DNA of 64,000 bases from an uncultured Clostridia bacterium (GTDB lineage: Bacteria; Bacillota; Clostridia; Lachnospirales; Anaerotignaceae). The DNA lies in NCBI GenBank assembly GCA_910587735.1, contig CAJUNT010000005.1:96892-160891 (forward strand), written 5' to 3'. The notes under the pieces were generated by a model, which did not search any database, was not told the DNA's origin, and worked only from the letters and a program-made list of their open reading frames with translations. The position numbers and the translations under genes are program-made. Positions 37,073-44,997 of this stretch are shown here, in pieces. Positions within the stretch are counted from its first letter, which is position 1; each line of letters starts with the position of its first letter.

Positions 37073-37252
37073 GTGGCTGAAATTAAAATCACATTAGTGA
37101 AATCAACAATCGGAGCAATACCAAAGCATAAAAAAACAGTGCAGGCTTTAGGTTTGAAGAAACTCCACAGCAGTAAAATCCATCAAGACAACGTGGCAAT
37201 CCGTGGCATGGTAAAACAGGTAAGTCACCTTGTAAAAGTGGAAGAAGTGTAA
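37073..37252 (+). CDS. rpmD: 50S ribosomal protein L30
   Basis: A short 59-residue gene between rpsE and rplO. Translation from GTG 37073 reads MAEIKITLVKSTIGAIPKHK and continues through VQALGLKKLHSS to a normal L30 C-terminus. AAGGAGG overlapping the rpsE stop serves it. Confidence 0.97.
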   Translation: MAEIKITLVKSTIGAIPKHKKTVQALGLKKLHSSKIHQDNVAIRGMVKQVSHLVKVEEV

Positions 37253-37274
37253 AAAGAATAAAGGAGGTGCCGAA

Positions 37275-37718
37275 ATGAACTTAAGCGAATTAAAATCCGC
37301 AGAAGGTTCCAGACAAAATAACTGGAGAAAAGGCAGAGGTCATGGCAGCGGAAATGGCAAAACAGCTGGTAGAGGTCATAAAGGACAAGGAGCACGTTCT
37401 GGTTCTGGCGGAAAAGCAGGATTTGAAGGCGGACAAATGCCTTTATATAGAAGACTTCCAAAGAGAGGTTTTAAATGCAGAAATTCTAAAGAAATCGTTA
37501 CAGTAAATGTAGGTTTATTAAATGAAAGATTTGAAAATGATGCAGTAATTGATATTGATGCTTTAAGAGCTGTTGGTTTAATCAGCAATCCAAGAGATGG
37601 AGTAAAAATTCTTGGCGTTGGAGAGCTTGATAAAAAGCTTACAATTAAAGTACAGCAGTTCAGCAAATCTGCTGTAGAGAAAATTGAAGCTGCCGGCGGA
37701 AAAGCAGAGGTGATTTAA
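37275..37718 (+). CDS. rplO: 50S ribosomal protein L15
   Basis: A 147-residue late-assembly protein. The glycine/arginine-rich N-terminus (GRGHGSGNGKTAGRGHKGQG) and MPLYRRLPKRGFKC are standard. Its stop is one base before secY. Confidence 0.98.
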   Translation: MNLSELKSAEGSRQNNWRKGRGHGSGNGKTAGRGHKGQGARSGSGGKAGFEGGQMPLYRRLPKRGFKCRNSKEIVTVNVGLLNERFENDAVIDIDALRAVGLISNPRDGVKILGVGELDKKLTIKVQQFSKSAVEKIEAAGGKAEVI

Positions 37719-37719
37719 A

Positions 37720-38985
37720 TTGTTCAACGTTTTCATCAACGCTTGGAAAGTAAAAGAAATCCGCAATAAAATACTTTATACATTGATGATATTTGCGATT
37801 GTCAGATTAGGTACAATTATTGCGATACCAGGAATTGATGTAATGGGAGTGAAAGAGGCACAGCAGTCGGCTGGTTTGGGAACACTTTACAGTATGATTG
37901 CGGGAGGCGCAAATTCACAATGGTCCATATTCGCAATGGGTATTGGTCCTTATATTACATCATCTATTATTATGCAGTTATTGACGATTGCTATACCAAA
38001 ATTGGAGCAAATGTCAAAAGAGGGAGAAGAAGGACGAAAAAAAGTACAATCTTATAGCAGATATTTAACAGTTGTGCTTGCATTATTGCAGGGAATTGGT
38101 GTAACATATAGTTATGAGGGCTTGTTTATAGCTGATAGTATGTTGCTGTATGTTAGTTCTGTTATCACATTGATAACTGGTTCTACATTTATCATGTGGT
38201 TAGGAGAACAAATTTCAGCAAAAGGCATTGGTAATGGTTCTTCTATGATTATCTTTATAAACATTGTTTCCAGTTTGCCTGTTGCGGTAAAAAGTATGTA
38301 TGATATGGCAGCAGGTTCTGGCGCAAAAGGTGTTGGAACAGTAGCGGGTATACTTGTCATACTTTTGATAGTATTGGTATTTATTGTGTATTTAAATGAC
38401 GGAGAAAGAAGATTGCCTGTGCAATATTCTTCTAAAATGGCAGGAAGAAAACAAGTCGGCGGAAGAAGTACATTTATGCCGATTAAAGTAAATACTTCTG
38501 GTGTAATTTCTATCATTTTTGCGATTTCTTTGTTACAGTTTCCAGAACAAATTGGTCAATTTATACCAAATAAAGGTGAAACGTTTACAAAGGTAATCGA
38601 AACACTTCGTATGACAAATCCTGTCGGAGCGTGTTTATATGTTGTACTGATTATATTATTTACTTACTTCTATACTTCAATAGTAATTAATCCAAATCAG
38701 ATAGCAGTAAATATGAAAAAAAGCGGCGGATTTATCCCAGGAATTAGACCAGGGCAGCCAACAAGCGATTATATTACAAGAGTAGTAAGCCGTATTACAT
38801 TGGTAGGAGCAATATGTTATGCAATATTGGCTATGGCACCAGTGGTAATGCAATGGATATTTAAAGTAAACGTTGGTTTTGGTGGTACAACATTGATTAT
38901 CGTGGTCGGCGTTGCTTTAGACATTGTAAAAGCATTGGAATCCCAGTTGCTTATGCGGCACTATAAAGGATTTTTAGGACATTGA
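37720..38985 (+). CDS. secY: Protein translocase subunit SecY
   Basis: A ten-segment membrane channel of the Sec translocon, 421 residues. IVRLGTIIAIPGID, MGIGPYITSSIIMQLL, ERRLPVQYSSK and FIPGIRPGQPTSDYI mark the family. The start is TTG with AGAGGTGA upstream, giving translational coupling to rplO. It is a little shorter than most SecY proteins at the C-terminus. Confidence 0.97.
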   Translation: MFNVFINAWKVKEIRNKILYTLMIFAIVRLGTIIAIPGIDVMGVKEAQQSAGLGTLYSMIAGGANSQWSIFAMGIGPYITSSIIMQLLTIAIPKLEQMSKEGEEGRKKVQSYSRYLTVVLALLQGIGVTYSYEGLFIADSMLLYVSSVITLITGSTFIMWLGEQISAKGIGNGSSMIIFINIVSSLPVAVKSMYDMAAGSGAKGVGTVAGILVILLIVLVFIVYLNDGERRLPVQYSSKMAGRKQVGGRSTFMPIKVNTSGVISIIFAISLLQFPEQIGQFIPNKGETFTKVIETLRMTNPVGACLYVVLIILFTYFYTSIVINPNQIAVNMKKSGGFIPGIRPGQPTSDYITRVVSRITLVGAICYAILAMAPVVMQWIFKVNVGFGGTTLIIVVGVALDIVKALESQLLMRHYKGFLGH

Positions 38986-38992
38986 TGTTTTG

Positions 38993-39025
38993 ACCTTTTG
39001 GAAATGCCACGCATTTCTAAAAGGT
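38993..39025 (+). promoter_or_regulatory. Strong hairpin between secY and adk
   Basis: ACCTTTTGGAAATG pairs with CATTTCTAAAAGGT with one mismatch across a five-base loop. No T tract follows, so it is more likely an RNA processing or stability element, or an attenuator, than a complete terminator. Confidence 0.55.
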
Positions 39026-39063
39026 TGTATGGGTAGGAAGACGTAGAAGGGAGAGAAAACCGT

Positions 39064-39693
39064 ATGAAATTAGTATTGATTGGTGCACCAGCGGCAGGAA
39101 AAGGAACGCAAGCAAGAAAATTGATTGACCGTTTTCAATTAGCATATATTTCAACAGGAGATATGTTGAGAGAAGAAGTTAGCCGTGGTACTGATTTAGG
39201 AAATCAAGCAAAAAGCATTATGGCAAGCGGTGGTTTAGTACCAGATGAATTGATTATTTCTATTGTAAATGAAAGAATCAAACAGGGCGACTGCAAAAAT
39301 GGTTTTATATTAGACGGTTTCCCTCGTACCACAGTGCAGGCAGAAAAATTAGATGAAATGGTAAAATTGGATAAAGCAGTTTATATCAATGCACCAGATG
39401 ATGTGATGTTAGAAAGAATTACAGCAAGAGAAACCTGCCCAAAATGTGGCGCTTCTTACAACAAAATATCACTTCCATCTAAAAAAGCAGGCATTTGCGA
39501 TGTATGTGGTGAAGGTTTAACACAAAGAAAAGATGATACATTAGAGGCAGGAAAAGCTCGTCTTGCTACATTCCATGAGCAGTCCGAGCCATTGGTAGAG
39601 TATTATAATAAACAAGGCATATTGTTTGAAGTAGATGGTATGTTAGGTGTAGAAGAGATTTCTAAAGCAATTATAACAGAATTAGAGGCATAA
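39064..39693 (+). CDS. adk: Adenylate kinase (zinc-lid form)
   Basis: Interconverts ATP+AMP and 2 ADP. The P-loop GAPAAGKGTQ starts near residue 7, followed by YISTGDMLRE and LDGFPRT. The lid domain carries two Cys pairs (CPKCG and CDVCG) that bind zinc in Gram-positives. The 209-residue length is typical. map follows two bases after it. Confidence 0.97.
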   Translation: MKLVLIGAPAAGKGTQARKLIDRFQLAYISTGDMLREEVSRGTDLGNQAKSIMASGGLVPDELIISIVNERIKQGDCKNGFILDGFPRTTVQAEKLDEMVKLDKAVYINAPDDVMLERITARETCPKCGASYNKISLPSKKAGICDVCGEGLTQRKDDTLEAGKARLATFHEQSEPLVEYYNKQGILFEVDGMLGVEEISKAIITELEA

Positions 39694-39695
39694 AC

Positions 39696-40448
39696 ATGGC
39701 AATTTATATTAAAACAAGAGAACAAATCGAAAAAATGAAAATAGCAGGTGCAATACTTGCTAGATTAGATGATGTACTCAAAAAAGAAATCAAGCCAGGT
39801 GTGACAACAAAAGAATTGGATATAATTGCAGAAGATTATATCAGAAGTCAGGGCGCAATACCATCTTTTAAAGGATATGGAGGGTTTCCAGCTTCTATAT
39901 GCACATCTGTGAATGATGAAATTGTTCATGGTATTCCAAGTAAAAGAGTATTGAAACAAGGTGACATTATTAGCATAGATATGGGTAGCTATATAGGTGG
40001 ATTTCATGGAGACGCAGCAAGAACATATGCTGTAGGAGAAATTACACCAGAAGCACAAAAGCTGATTGATGTTACAAAGCAATGTTTTTTTGAAGGAATA
40101 CAATATGCTAAAAAAGGATGCTATTTAAATGAAATTGGTACTGCAATACAAAAATATGCAGAGCAAAATGGTTTTTCCGTTGTGAGGGAATATGTAGGGC
40201 ATGGTATAGGAAGAAAACTTCATGAAGACCCTTCTGTGGCAAACTACAAAGAACAAAGTAAAGGTGTAGCGCTGAAGGAAGGCATGACACTTGCCATAGA
40301 GCCTATGATAAATATGGGTTCTCATAAATTAAAAGTATTAAAAGATGGCTGGACGGCAGTGACAAAAGATGGTCTTTATGCAGCGCATTATGAAAATACA
40401 GTAGTAATTACGAATGGAGAACCAGAGATTCTCACATTACTGCCATAA
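39696..40448 (+). CDS. map: Methionine aminopeptidase, type I
   Basis: Removes N-terminal methionine from nascent proteins. The 250-residue protein has the metal-ligand segments VNDEIVHGIP, DMGSYIGGFHGDAART, VGHGIGRKLHEDP and AIEPMIN. It lies two bases after adk and is translated as part of the spc operon. Confidence 0.97.
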   Translation: MAIYIKTREQIEKMKIAGAILARLDDVLKKEIKPGVTTKELDIIAEDYIRSQGAIPSFKGYGGFPASICTSVNDEIVHGIPSKRVLKQGDIISIDMGSYIGGFHGDAARTYAVGEITPEAQKLIDVTKQCFFEGIQYAKKGCYLNEIGTAIQKYAEQNGFSVVREYVGHGIGRKLHEDPSVANYKEQSKGVALKEGMTLAIEPMINMGSHKLKVLKDGWTAVTKDGLYAAHYENTVVITNGEPEILTLLP

Positions 40449-40460
40449 GAGGTGATGACA

Positions 40461-40736
40461 ATGGAATATGAAACCGGACAGATTGTTTATTCAAAAAGTG
40501 GTCATGACAAAGGCGGAATATTTGTAATTTTGTCTGTTGAAGGAGAGTATGTATATCTGGCAAATGGAAAAAACCGCAGTTTGGAAAAACCCAAAAGAAA
40601 AAAGATAAAACATATACAGCCGACAAAATTTGTCAGCAGCTCTTTGCAGCAAAAACTCAATCAAAAAAGCTATCTGCTGAATGCTGATATTGTAAAAGTT
40701 TTGAGGGAATATAGTAGAAATAAAGGAGGTTTCTAG
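40461..40736 (+). CDS. KOW-domain RNA-binding protein (L14e-like)
   Basis: A 91-residue small basic protein with an N-terminal KOW-like beta barrel (ETGQIVYSKSGHDKGGIFVI) and a C-terminal helical part. Its position between map and infA is usual in many clostridia, and the family is annotated as ribosomal L14e/L27e-like. Function is not established. AGAGGTGA before ATG 40461 settles the start over earlier GTG and ATG codons. Confidence 0.88.
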   Translation: MEYETGQIVYSKSGHDKGGIFVILSVEGEYVYLANGKNRSLEKPKRKKIKHIQPTKFVSSSLQQKLNQKSYLLNADIVKVLREYSRNKGGF

Positions 40737-40739
40737 GTT

Positions 40740-40958
40740 TTGTCAAAAGATGACGTAATTGAAGTAGAGGGAACTGTATTAGAAAAATTGCCTAACGCAA
40801 TGTTTCAGGTAGAATTGGAAAACGGGCATCAAATATTAGCTCATATTTCTGGTAAACTTCGTATGAATTTTATTAGAATACTACCAGGAGATAAAGTATT
40901 AGTGGAAATGTCACCATATGATTTAACAAAAGGAAGAATCATTTGGAGAGCAAAATAA
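40740..40958 (+). CDS. infA: Translation initiation factor IF-1
   Basis: A 72-residue OB-fold factor occupying the ribosomal A site during initiation. VIEVEGTVLEKLPNAMFQV and LRMNFIRILPGDKVLVEMSP are diagnostic. It starts with TTG behind AAAGGAGGT. Confidence 0.98.
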   Translation: MSKDDVIEVEGTVLEKLPNAMFQVELENGHQILAHISGKLRMNFIRILPGDKVLVEMSPYDLTKGRIIWRAK

Positions 40959-40975
40959 GGAAGGAGCGATTCACA

Positions 40976-41089
40976 ATGAAAGTAAGACCATCTGTAAAAC
41001 CGATGTGTGAAAAATGTAGAATTATCAAAAGAAAAGGTCGTGTAATGGTCATTTGTGAAAATCCAAAACATAAACAAAAACAAGGCTGA
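40976..41089 (+). CDS. rpmJ: 50S ribosomal protein L36
   Basis: A 37-residue gene. It begins MKVRPSVKPMCEKCRIIKRK and has the CxxC...C...H zinc ligands (C11, C14, C27, H32). AAGGAG lies before the ATG at 40976. A 224-base leader separates it from rpsM. Confidence 0.97.
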   Translation: MKVRPSVKPMCEKCRIIKRKGRVMVICENPKHKQKQG

Positions 41090-41313
41090 TAATCTATGTA
41101 TGGTGGTGGAAGGGTCAGCAATCCTTACCAATACCGGAAAAGAAAATCCGTCATGTGCAATGAAGGAGTATACAGTTAATAGTGGGGACAGCTGATAGAT
41201 GACGGTCTATTTTCTCCATTTGTAATACCCAACGTTGCTAATATAATAAAGATAATAAACGATAGTTGTATATATAAATTAGGATATATTTTTTCAGGAG
41301 GTGTAATTGATAC
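41090..41313 (+). promoter_or_regulatory. Structured leader before rpsM (alpha-operon leader)
   Basis: This spacer is long for its place. AGAAAATCCGTCAT at about 41140 can pair with ATGACGG and ATTTTCT at about 41200-41217, leaving only a three-base bulge and enclosing about 46 bases. In E. coli the alpha-operon leader upstream of rpsM is bound by S4; here rpsD is also in the downstream operon. No sequence similarity to that element is claimed. Confidence 0.45.
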
Positions 41314-41682
41314 ATGGCACGTATTGCTGGTGTAGACTTACCAAGAGAGAAACGAGTTGAAATTGGCTTAACATATGTATATGGTATTGGACGTCCAAGC
41401 TCTAACAGAATATTGAAAGAAGCAGGCGTTAATCCAGACACAAGAGTAAGAGATTTGACAGACGAGGAAGTATCTCGTATAAGAGATGTGATTGACCATT
41501 CTCAAAAAGTAGAAGGTGATTTAAGACGTGAAATCGCTTTAAATATCAAACGTCTGATTGAAATTGGTTGTTATAGAGGAATTCGTCATAGAAAAGGTCT
41601 TCCTGTAAGAGGACAAAAAACAAAAACAAATGCAAGAACAAGAAAAGGTCCAAGAAAAACAGTAGCGAATAAGAAGAAATAA
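41314..41682 (+). CDS. rpsM: 30S ribosomal protein S13
   Basis: A 122-residue 30S head protein. ARIAGVDLPREKRVEIGLTY and the C-terminal GIRHRKGLPVRGQKTKTNAR are standard. CAGGAGGTG precedes the ATG. Confidence 0.98.
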   Translation: MARIAGVDLPREKRVEIGLTYVYGIGRPSSNRILKEAGVNPDTRVRDLTDEEVSRIRDVIDHSQKVEGDLRREIALNIKRLIEIGCYRGIRHRKGLPVRGQKTKTNARTRKGPRKTVANKKK

Positions 41683-41712
41683 TCATATTTCGTAAGGAGG
41701 TTTGAGTGTAAA

Positions 41713-42114
41713 ATGGCAAAAAAAGCAGTAAAAAAGACAACGACACGTAGACGTCGTGATAAAAGACGTGTAGAACGCGGTCAAGCACATATTCAGTCTA
41801 CTTTTAATAATACAATCGTTACAATTACAGATGCCGCAGGAAATGCGCTTTCCTGGGCTAGTGCAGGACAGTTAGGTTTTAGAGGCTCAAGAAAATCTAC
41901 ACCATATGCTGCACAACAAGCAGCAGATACCGCTGCAAAAGCTGCATCTGATTATGGTTTAAAAACAGTTGAAGTTTTTGTAAAAGGTCCTGGTTCTGGA
42001 CGTGAAGCTGCAATCCGTGCATTGCAGGCTGCAGGTCTTGATGTAACACTTATCAAAGACGTAACACCAGTACCACATAATGGTTGTAGACCACCAAAAC
42101 GCAGAAGAGTATAA
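41713..42114 (+). CDS. rpsK: 30S ribosomal protein S11
   Basis: A 133-residue platform protein. GQAHIQSTFNNTIVTITDAAGN and the C-terminal DVTPVPHNGCRPPKRRRV are standard. AAGGAGG lies upstream of ATG 41713. Confidence 0.97.
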   Translation: MAKKAVKKTTTRRRRDKRRVERGQAHIQSTFNNTIVTITDAAGNALSWASAGQLGFRGSRKSTPYAAQQAADTAAKAASDYGLKTVEVFVKGPGSGREAAIRALQAAGLDVTLIKDVTPVPHNGCRPPKRRRV

Positions 42115-42145
42115 TTCTAAAGTCTAACAGGAGGTGCTATAAGAA

Positions 42146-42748
42146 ATGGCAAGAGATAGAGTTCCGGTATTAAAAAGATGTAGGTCTTTAAATTTAGACC
42201 CTATCTTTTTAGGAATTGATAAAAAATCTAAAAAACAAAACCAAAAAGCTGGTAAAAAAATGAGTGAGTATGGTTTACAGTTAAGAGAAAAACAAAAAGC
42301 TAAATTTATATATGGTGTATTAGAAAAACAATTCAGAGGATACTATGCAAAAGCAGAACAGATTGCAAAAAAAGAAGGTATTCCTGGTGAAAACCTGCTT
42401 ATGATTCTTGAATTGAGATTAGACAATGTTATGTTCAGATTAGGATATGGCAGAACAAGAAAAGAATCCAGACAGATTGTACGCCATAAACACGTATTGG
42501 TAAATGGAAAACCAGTTGATATTCCATCTTATCAGGTCAAAGTTGGTGACACAATAGAAATTAAAGAAAAATATAAATCCATGCAAAGATATAAAGATGT
42601 TTTGGAAGTAACTAGTGCAAGAATTGTACCAGAATGGTTGTCTGCAAACCATGATGCATTAAGCGGTACAGTATTGTCCAAACCTCAAAGAGCACAAATT
42701 GATGTGCCTGTTGAGGAAACACTGATTGTCGAATTGTACTCCAAATAA
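42146..42748 (+). CDS. rpsD: 30S ribosomal protein S4
   Basis: A 200-residue 16S-rRNA-binding protein. The N-terminal zinc-binding Cys cluster is missing (only C12 is left in MARDRVPVLKRCRSL), as is usual in relatives. SEYGLQLREKQKAKFIYGV and the S4 domain NVMFRLGYGRTRKESRQIV are present. AGGAGGTG precedes the start. Confidence 0.98.
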   Translation: MARDRVPVLKRCRSLNLDPIFLGIDKKSKKQNQKAGKKMSEYGLQLREKQKAKFIYGVLEKQFRGYYAKAEQIAKKEGIPGENLLMILELRLDNVMFRLGYGRTRKESRQIVRHKHVLVNGKPVDIPSYQVKVGDTIEIKEKYKSMQRYKDVLEVTSARIVPEWLSANHDALSGTVLSKPQRAQIDVPVEETLIVELYSK

Positions 42749-42793
42749 TAAAAACATAAGTCAATTAATCAGATTATTAAAAACATTAATGGT

Positions 42794-42893
42794 GTTGCTC
42801 TCAAAATTTTATTATGTCTTTTAAAAAAACATAGTTTTCGTTTTGAAGTTTTCTGTTTCTAAAAAAATAGAGGTTTGAGGGCAACGCTCTCAA
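42794..42893. repeat. Nested inverted repeats before rpoA
   Basis: In the 219-base rpsD-rpoA spacer, GTTGCTCTCAAA (42794) pairs with TTTGAGGGCAAC (42874) with one mismatch, and TTGAG..CTCAA forms a local hairpin at 42875-42893. The sequence is related to the hairpin at 36036. A further hairpin, GTTACAG/CTGTGAC near 42919, lies just before the rpoA ribosome-binding site. Confidence 0.55.
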
Positions 42894-42967
42894 TAATTTA
42901 ATAAGCTGAATTATTATGTTACAGTTTTGCTGTGACAAACTATCATAAAAGAGGGAGGTTTGCATGA

Positions 42968-43927
42968 GTGTTTGAGTTTGAGAAACCTCGCATTGAAATT
43001 GATAAAATGGCACCAGATGGAACATATGGTAAATTTGTTGTAGAGCCTTTAGAAAGAGGCTATGGCACAACTTTAGGTAATTCATTAAGAAGAATATTGC
43101 TTTCTTCTTTGCCTGGTGCAGCAGTAAGTAATGTAAAAATAGATGGTGTGCTTCACGAATTTAGTATTATTCCTGGAGTCAAAGAAGATGTTACAGAAAT
43201 TATATTAAATTTGAAAGGTCTTGCAATTAAAAACACAAGTGAAGGCAACGAACCAAAAATTGCATACATTGATGTAGAGGGCGAATGTGAAGTAACGGGC
43301 GCTGATTTGAAATCTGATAGTGATATTGAAATCATGAATCCAGAACATCACATTGCAACATTAAGCGGTGGTGCAAATACACGTTTATCTATGGAAATTA
43401 CCATAAATAAAGGACGTGGTTATATTGGCAGTGATAAAAACAAAAGAGATGACCAGCCTATTGGTATGCTTCCTGTTGATAGTATTTTTACACCAGTGAC
43501 AAGAGTAAACTTTTTAGTAGAAAATACTCGTGTTGGTCAAATTACCGACTATGATAAATTGACATTGGAAGTTTGGACAAATGGAACAATTGCGCCAGAC
43601 GATGCAGTAAGTTATGGTGCAAAAATATTAAATGAGCATTTGAATCTTTTCATTGATTTGTCTGATAATGCTAAAAATACAGAAATTATGGTGGAAAAAG
43701 AGGAAGGCAAAAAAGAAAAAGTGCTTGAAATGAGCATTGAAGAGCTTGATCTTTCTGTACGTTCTTATAACTGTTTAAAACGTGCTGGCATAAATACCGT
43801 AGAAGATTTAGCAAATAAAACAGAAGAAGAAATGATGAAGGTAAGAAATCTAGGACGTAAGTCTTTAGAAGAAGTTCTTAATAAAATGGCAGAATTAGGC
43901 TTGGCTTTACGCCCAAGCGATGAATGA
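42968..43927 (+). CDS. rpoA: RNA polymerase subunit alpha
   Basis: A 319-residue alpha subunit. The N-terminal dimerization and beta-binding domain (ERGYGTTLGNSLRRILLSS) is complete and followed by a linker and the C-terminal DNA-binding domain from about residue 250 (IEELDLSVRSYNCLKRAGI, VRNLGRKSLEEV). It starts with GTG. A second gene coding for just the C-terminal domain follows 82 bases downstream. Confidence 0.98.
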   Translation: MFEFEKPRIEIDKMAPDGTYGKFVVEPLERGYGTTLGNSLRRILLSSLPGAAVSNVKIDGVLHEFSIIPGVKEDVTEIILNLKGLAIKNTSEGNEPKIAYIDVEGECEVTGADLKSDSDIEIMNPEHHIATLSGGANTRLSMEITINKGRGYIGSDKNKRDDQPIGMLPVDSIFTPVTRVNFLVENTRVGQITDYDKLTLEVWTNGTIAPDDAVSYGAKILNEHLNLFIDLSDNAKNTEIMVEKEEGKKEKVLEMSIEELDLSVRSYNCLKRAGINTVEDLANKTEEEMMKVRNLGRKSLEEVLNKMAELGLALRPSDE

Positions 43928-44009
43928 TGCATTCTGTAAAATGACTCAATGATATAAAAAGGATTATACTGTGCAAATAATTACACATATTTGTAATGAG
44001 GATAGCAAT

Positions 44010-44312
44010 ATGTCAGAAGATTTTTTTTCTATACAAAAAATAGATGACCTTTTTATAGATAATTACAATCAAAATGCAAATAGAAAACAAAATAGCAAAA
44101 AAAATGTGCTTGAAATGGGTATTGAAGAACTTGACTTGGAAGTACGTTCTTATAATTGTTTGAAACGTGCCAGTATTCACACAGTAGGAGATTTAATTGA
44201 TAAAACAGAAGATGAAATCATAAAAGTGAAATATCTGGAACAGAGGTCATTAGAAGATATTCAATATCAATTAGCAAAGTTAGGTTTGACTTTACGCTCA
44301 AGCGATGGATAA
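44010..44312 (+). CDS. Stand-alone RNA polymerase alpha C-terminal domain paralogue
   Basis: This 100-residue protein has a polar 35-residue N-terminal part and then a copy of the RpoA C-terminal domain: 43 of 68 positions are identical to RpoA from VLEM to SD. The N-terminal polymerase-binding domain is missing. The VRSYNCLKRA helix (E. coli R265 region) is preserved, while the NLGRKSLEE loop has become YLEQRSLED. Similarity continues past the stop codon, so the gene probably arose by tandem duplication of the rpoA 3' end. GAGGA precedes ATG 44010; a GTG at 43971 with its own AAAAAGGA is a second candidate start. Function is unknown; it may bind upstream DNA or compete for alpha-CTD-binding regulators. 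Confidence 0.85.
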   Translation: MSEDFFSIQKIDDLFIDNYNQNANRKQNSKKNVLEMGIEELDLEVRSYNCLKRASIHTVGDLIDKTEDEIIKVKYLEQRSLEDIQYQLAKLGLTLRSSDG

Positions 44313-44319
44313 TAATATT

Positions 44320-44379
44320 CTGCAAAATTACGAAAAAACGTAATACCAAAGAGTTGTTTTTTCGGGTTCAGTTTTGCAG
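44320..44379 (+). promoter_or_regulatory. Nested hairpin before rplQ
   Basis: CTGCAAAA (44320) pairs with TTTTGCAG (44372), and inside it CGAAAAAAC (44331) pairs with GTTTTTTCG (44356). The structure ends ten bases before the AAGGAGG of rplQ and could act in L17 expression or in processing. Confidence 0.5.
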
Positions 44380-44403
44380 GCGATAACAAGGAGGATACAG
44401 ATT

Positions 44404-44946
44404 ATGCACGCATCTGGTTATAGAAAACTTGGACGCACATCATCACAAAGAAAGGCTCTTTTGAGAAACCAGGTAACAAATTTATTGTATCATGGTAAAA
44501 TCAAAACAACTGAAACAAGAGCAAAAGAAGTGAGAAGAATTGCTGAAAAGCTGATTACATTGGCTATAAAAGAAAAAGATAACTTTGAAGAAGTAGAAGT
44601 TATGGCAAAAGTTGCTAAAAAAGATGCCAATGGCAAAAGAGTAAAAGAAATCGTGGACGGTAAAAAAGTGACTGTTTATGAAGAAAAGAAAAAAACAATC
44701 AAAAAAGATAAACCTTCCAGATTGAATGCAAGACGTAAAATATTAAGTGAGCTTTACCCTGTTACAGAAGTACCAAAAGATGGCAAAAAGAAAAGAAGTC
44801 TTACTAAAAAAGTAGATATGGCTGCAAAACTTTTTGACGAAATCGCTCCAAAATATGCTGACCGTAAAGGCGGATATACTAGAATGATTAAAATTGGTAT
44901 GAGAAAAGGCGACGGCGCACCAGAAGTAATAATTGAATTAGTATAA
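44404..44946 (+). CDS. rplQ: 50S ribosomal protein L17, extended form
   Basis: A 180-residue L17. The N-terminal half (SGYRKLGRTSSQRKALLRNQ, KIKTTETRAKEVRRIAEKLI) and C-terminal GGYTRMIKIGMRKGDGAPE are standard, but about 60 extra, highly charged residues are inserted between them (VAKKDANGKRVKEIV to DGKKKRSLTKK). Typical L17 has about 115-130 residues. The ATG at 44404 follows AAGGAGG. It ends the ribosomal cluster. Confidence 0.96.
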   Translation: MHASGYRKLGRTSSQRKALLRNQVTNLLYHGKIKTTETRAKEVRRIAEKLITLAIKEKDNFEEVEVMAKVAKKDANGKRVKEIVDGKKVTVYEEKKKTIKKDKPSRLNARRKILSELYPVTEVPKDGKKKRSLTKKVDMAAKLFDEIAPKYADRKGGYTRMIKIGMRKGDGAPEVIIELV

Positions 44947-44952
44947 TGATAA

Positions 44953-44978
44953 AACCCTAGCATATTGCTAGGGTTTTT
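44953..44978 (+). terminator. Terminator of the ribosomal superoperon
   Basis: AACCCTAGCA pairs with TGCTAGGGTT around a short loop, followed by a T tract. The next gene's ribosome-binding site begins only ten bases later, so some read-through into it is possible. Confidence 0.9.
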
Positions 44979-44997
44979 GCTTTTGGGAGGAATGACA

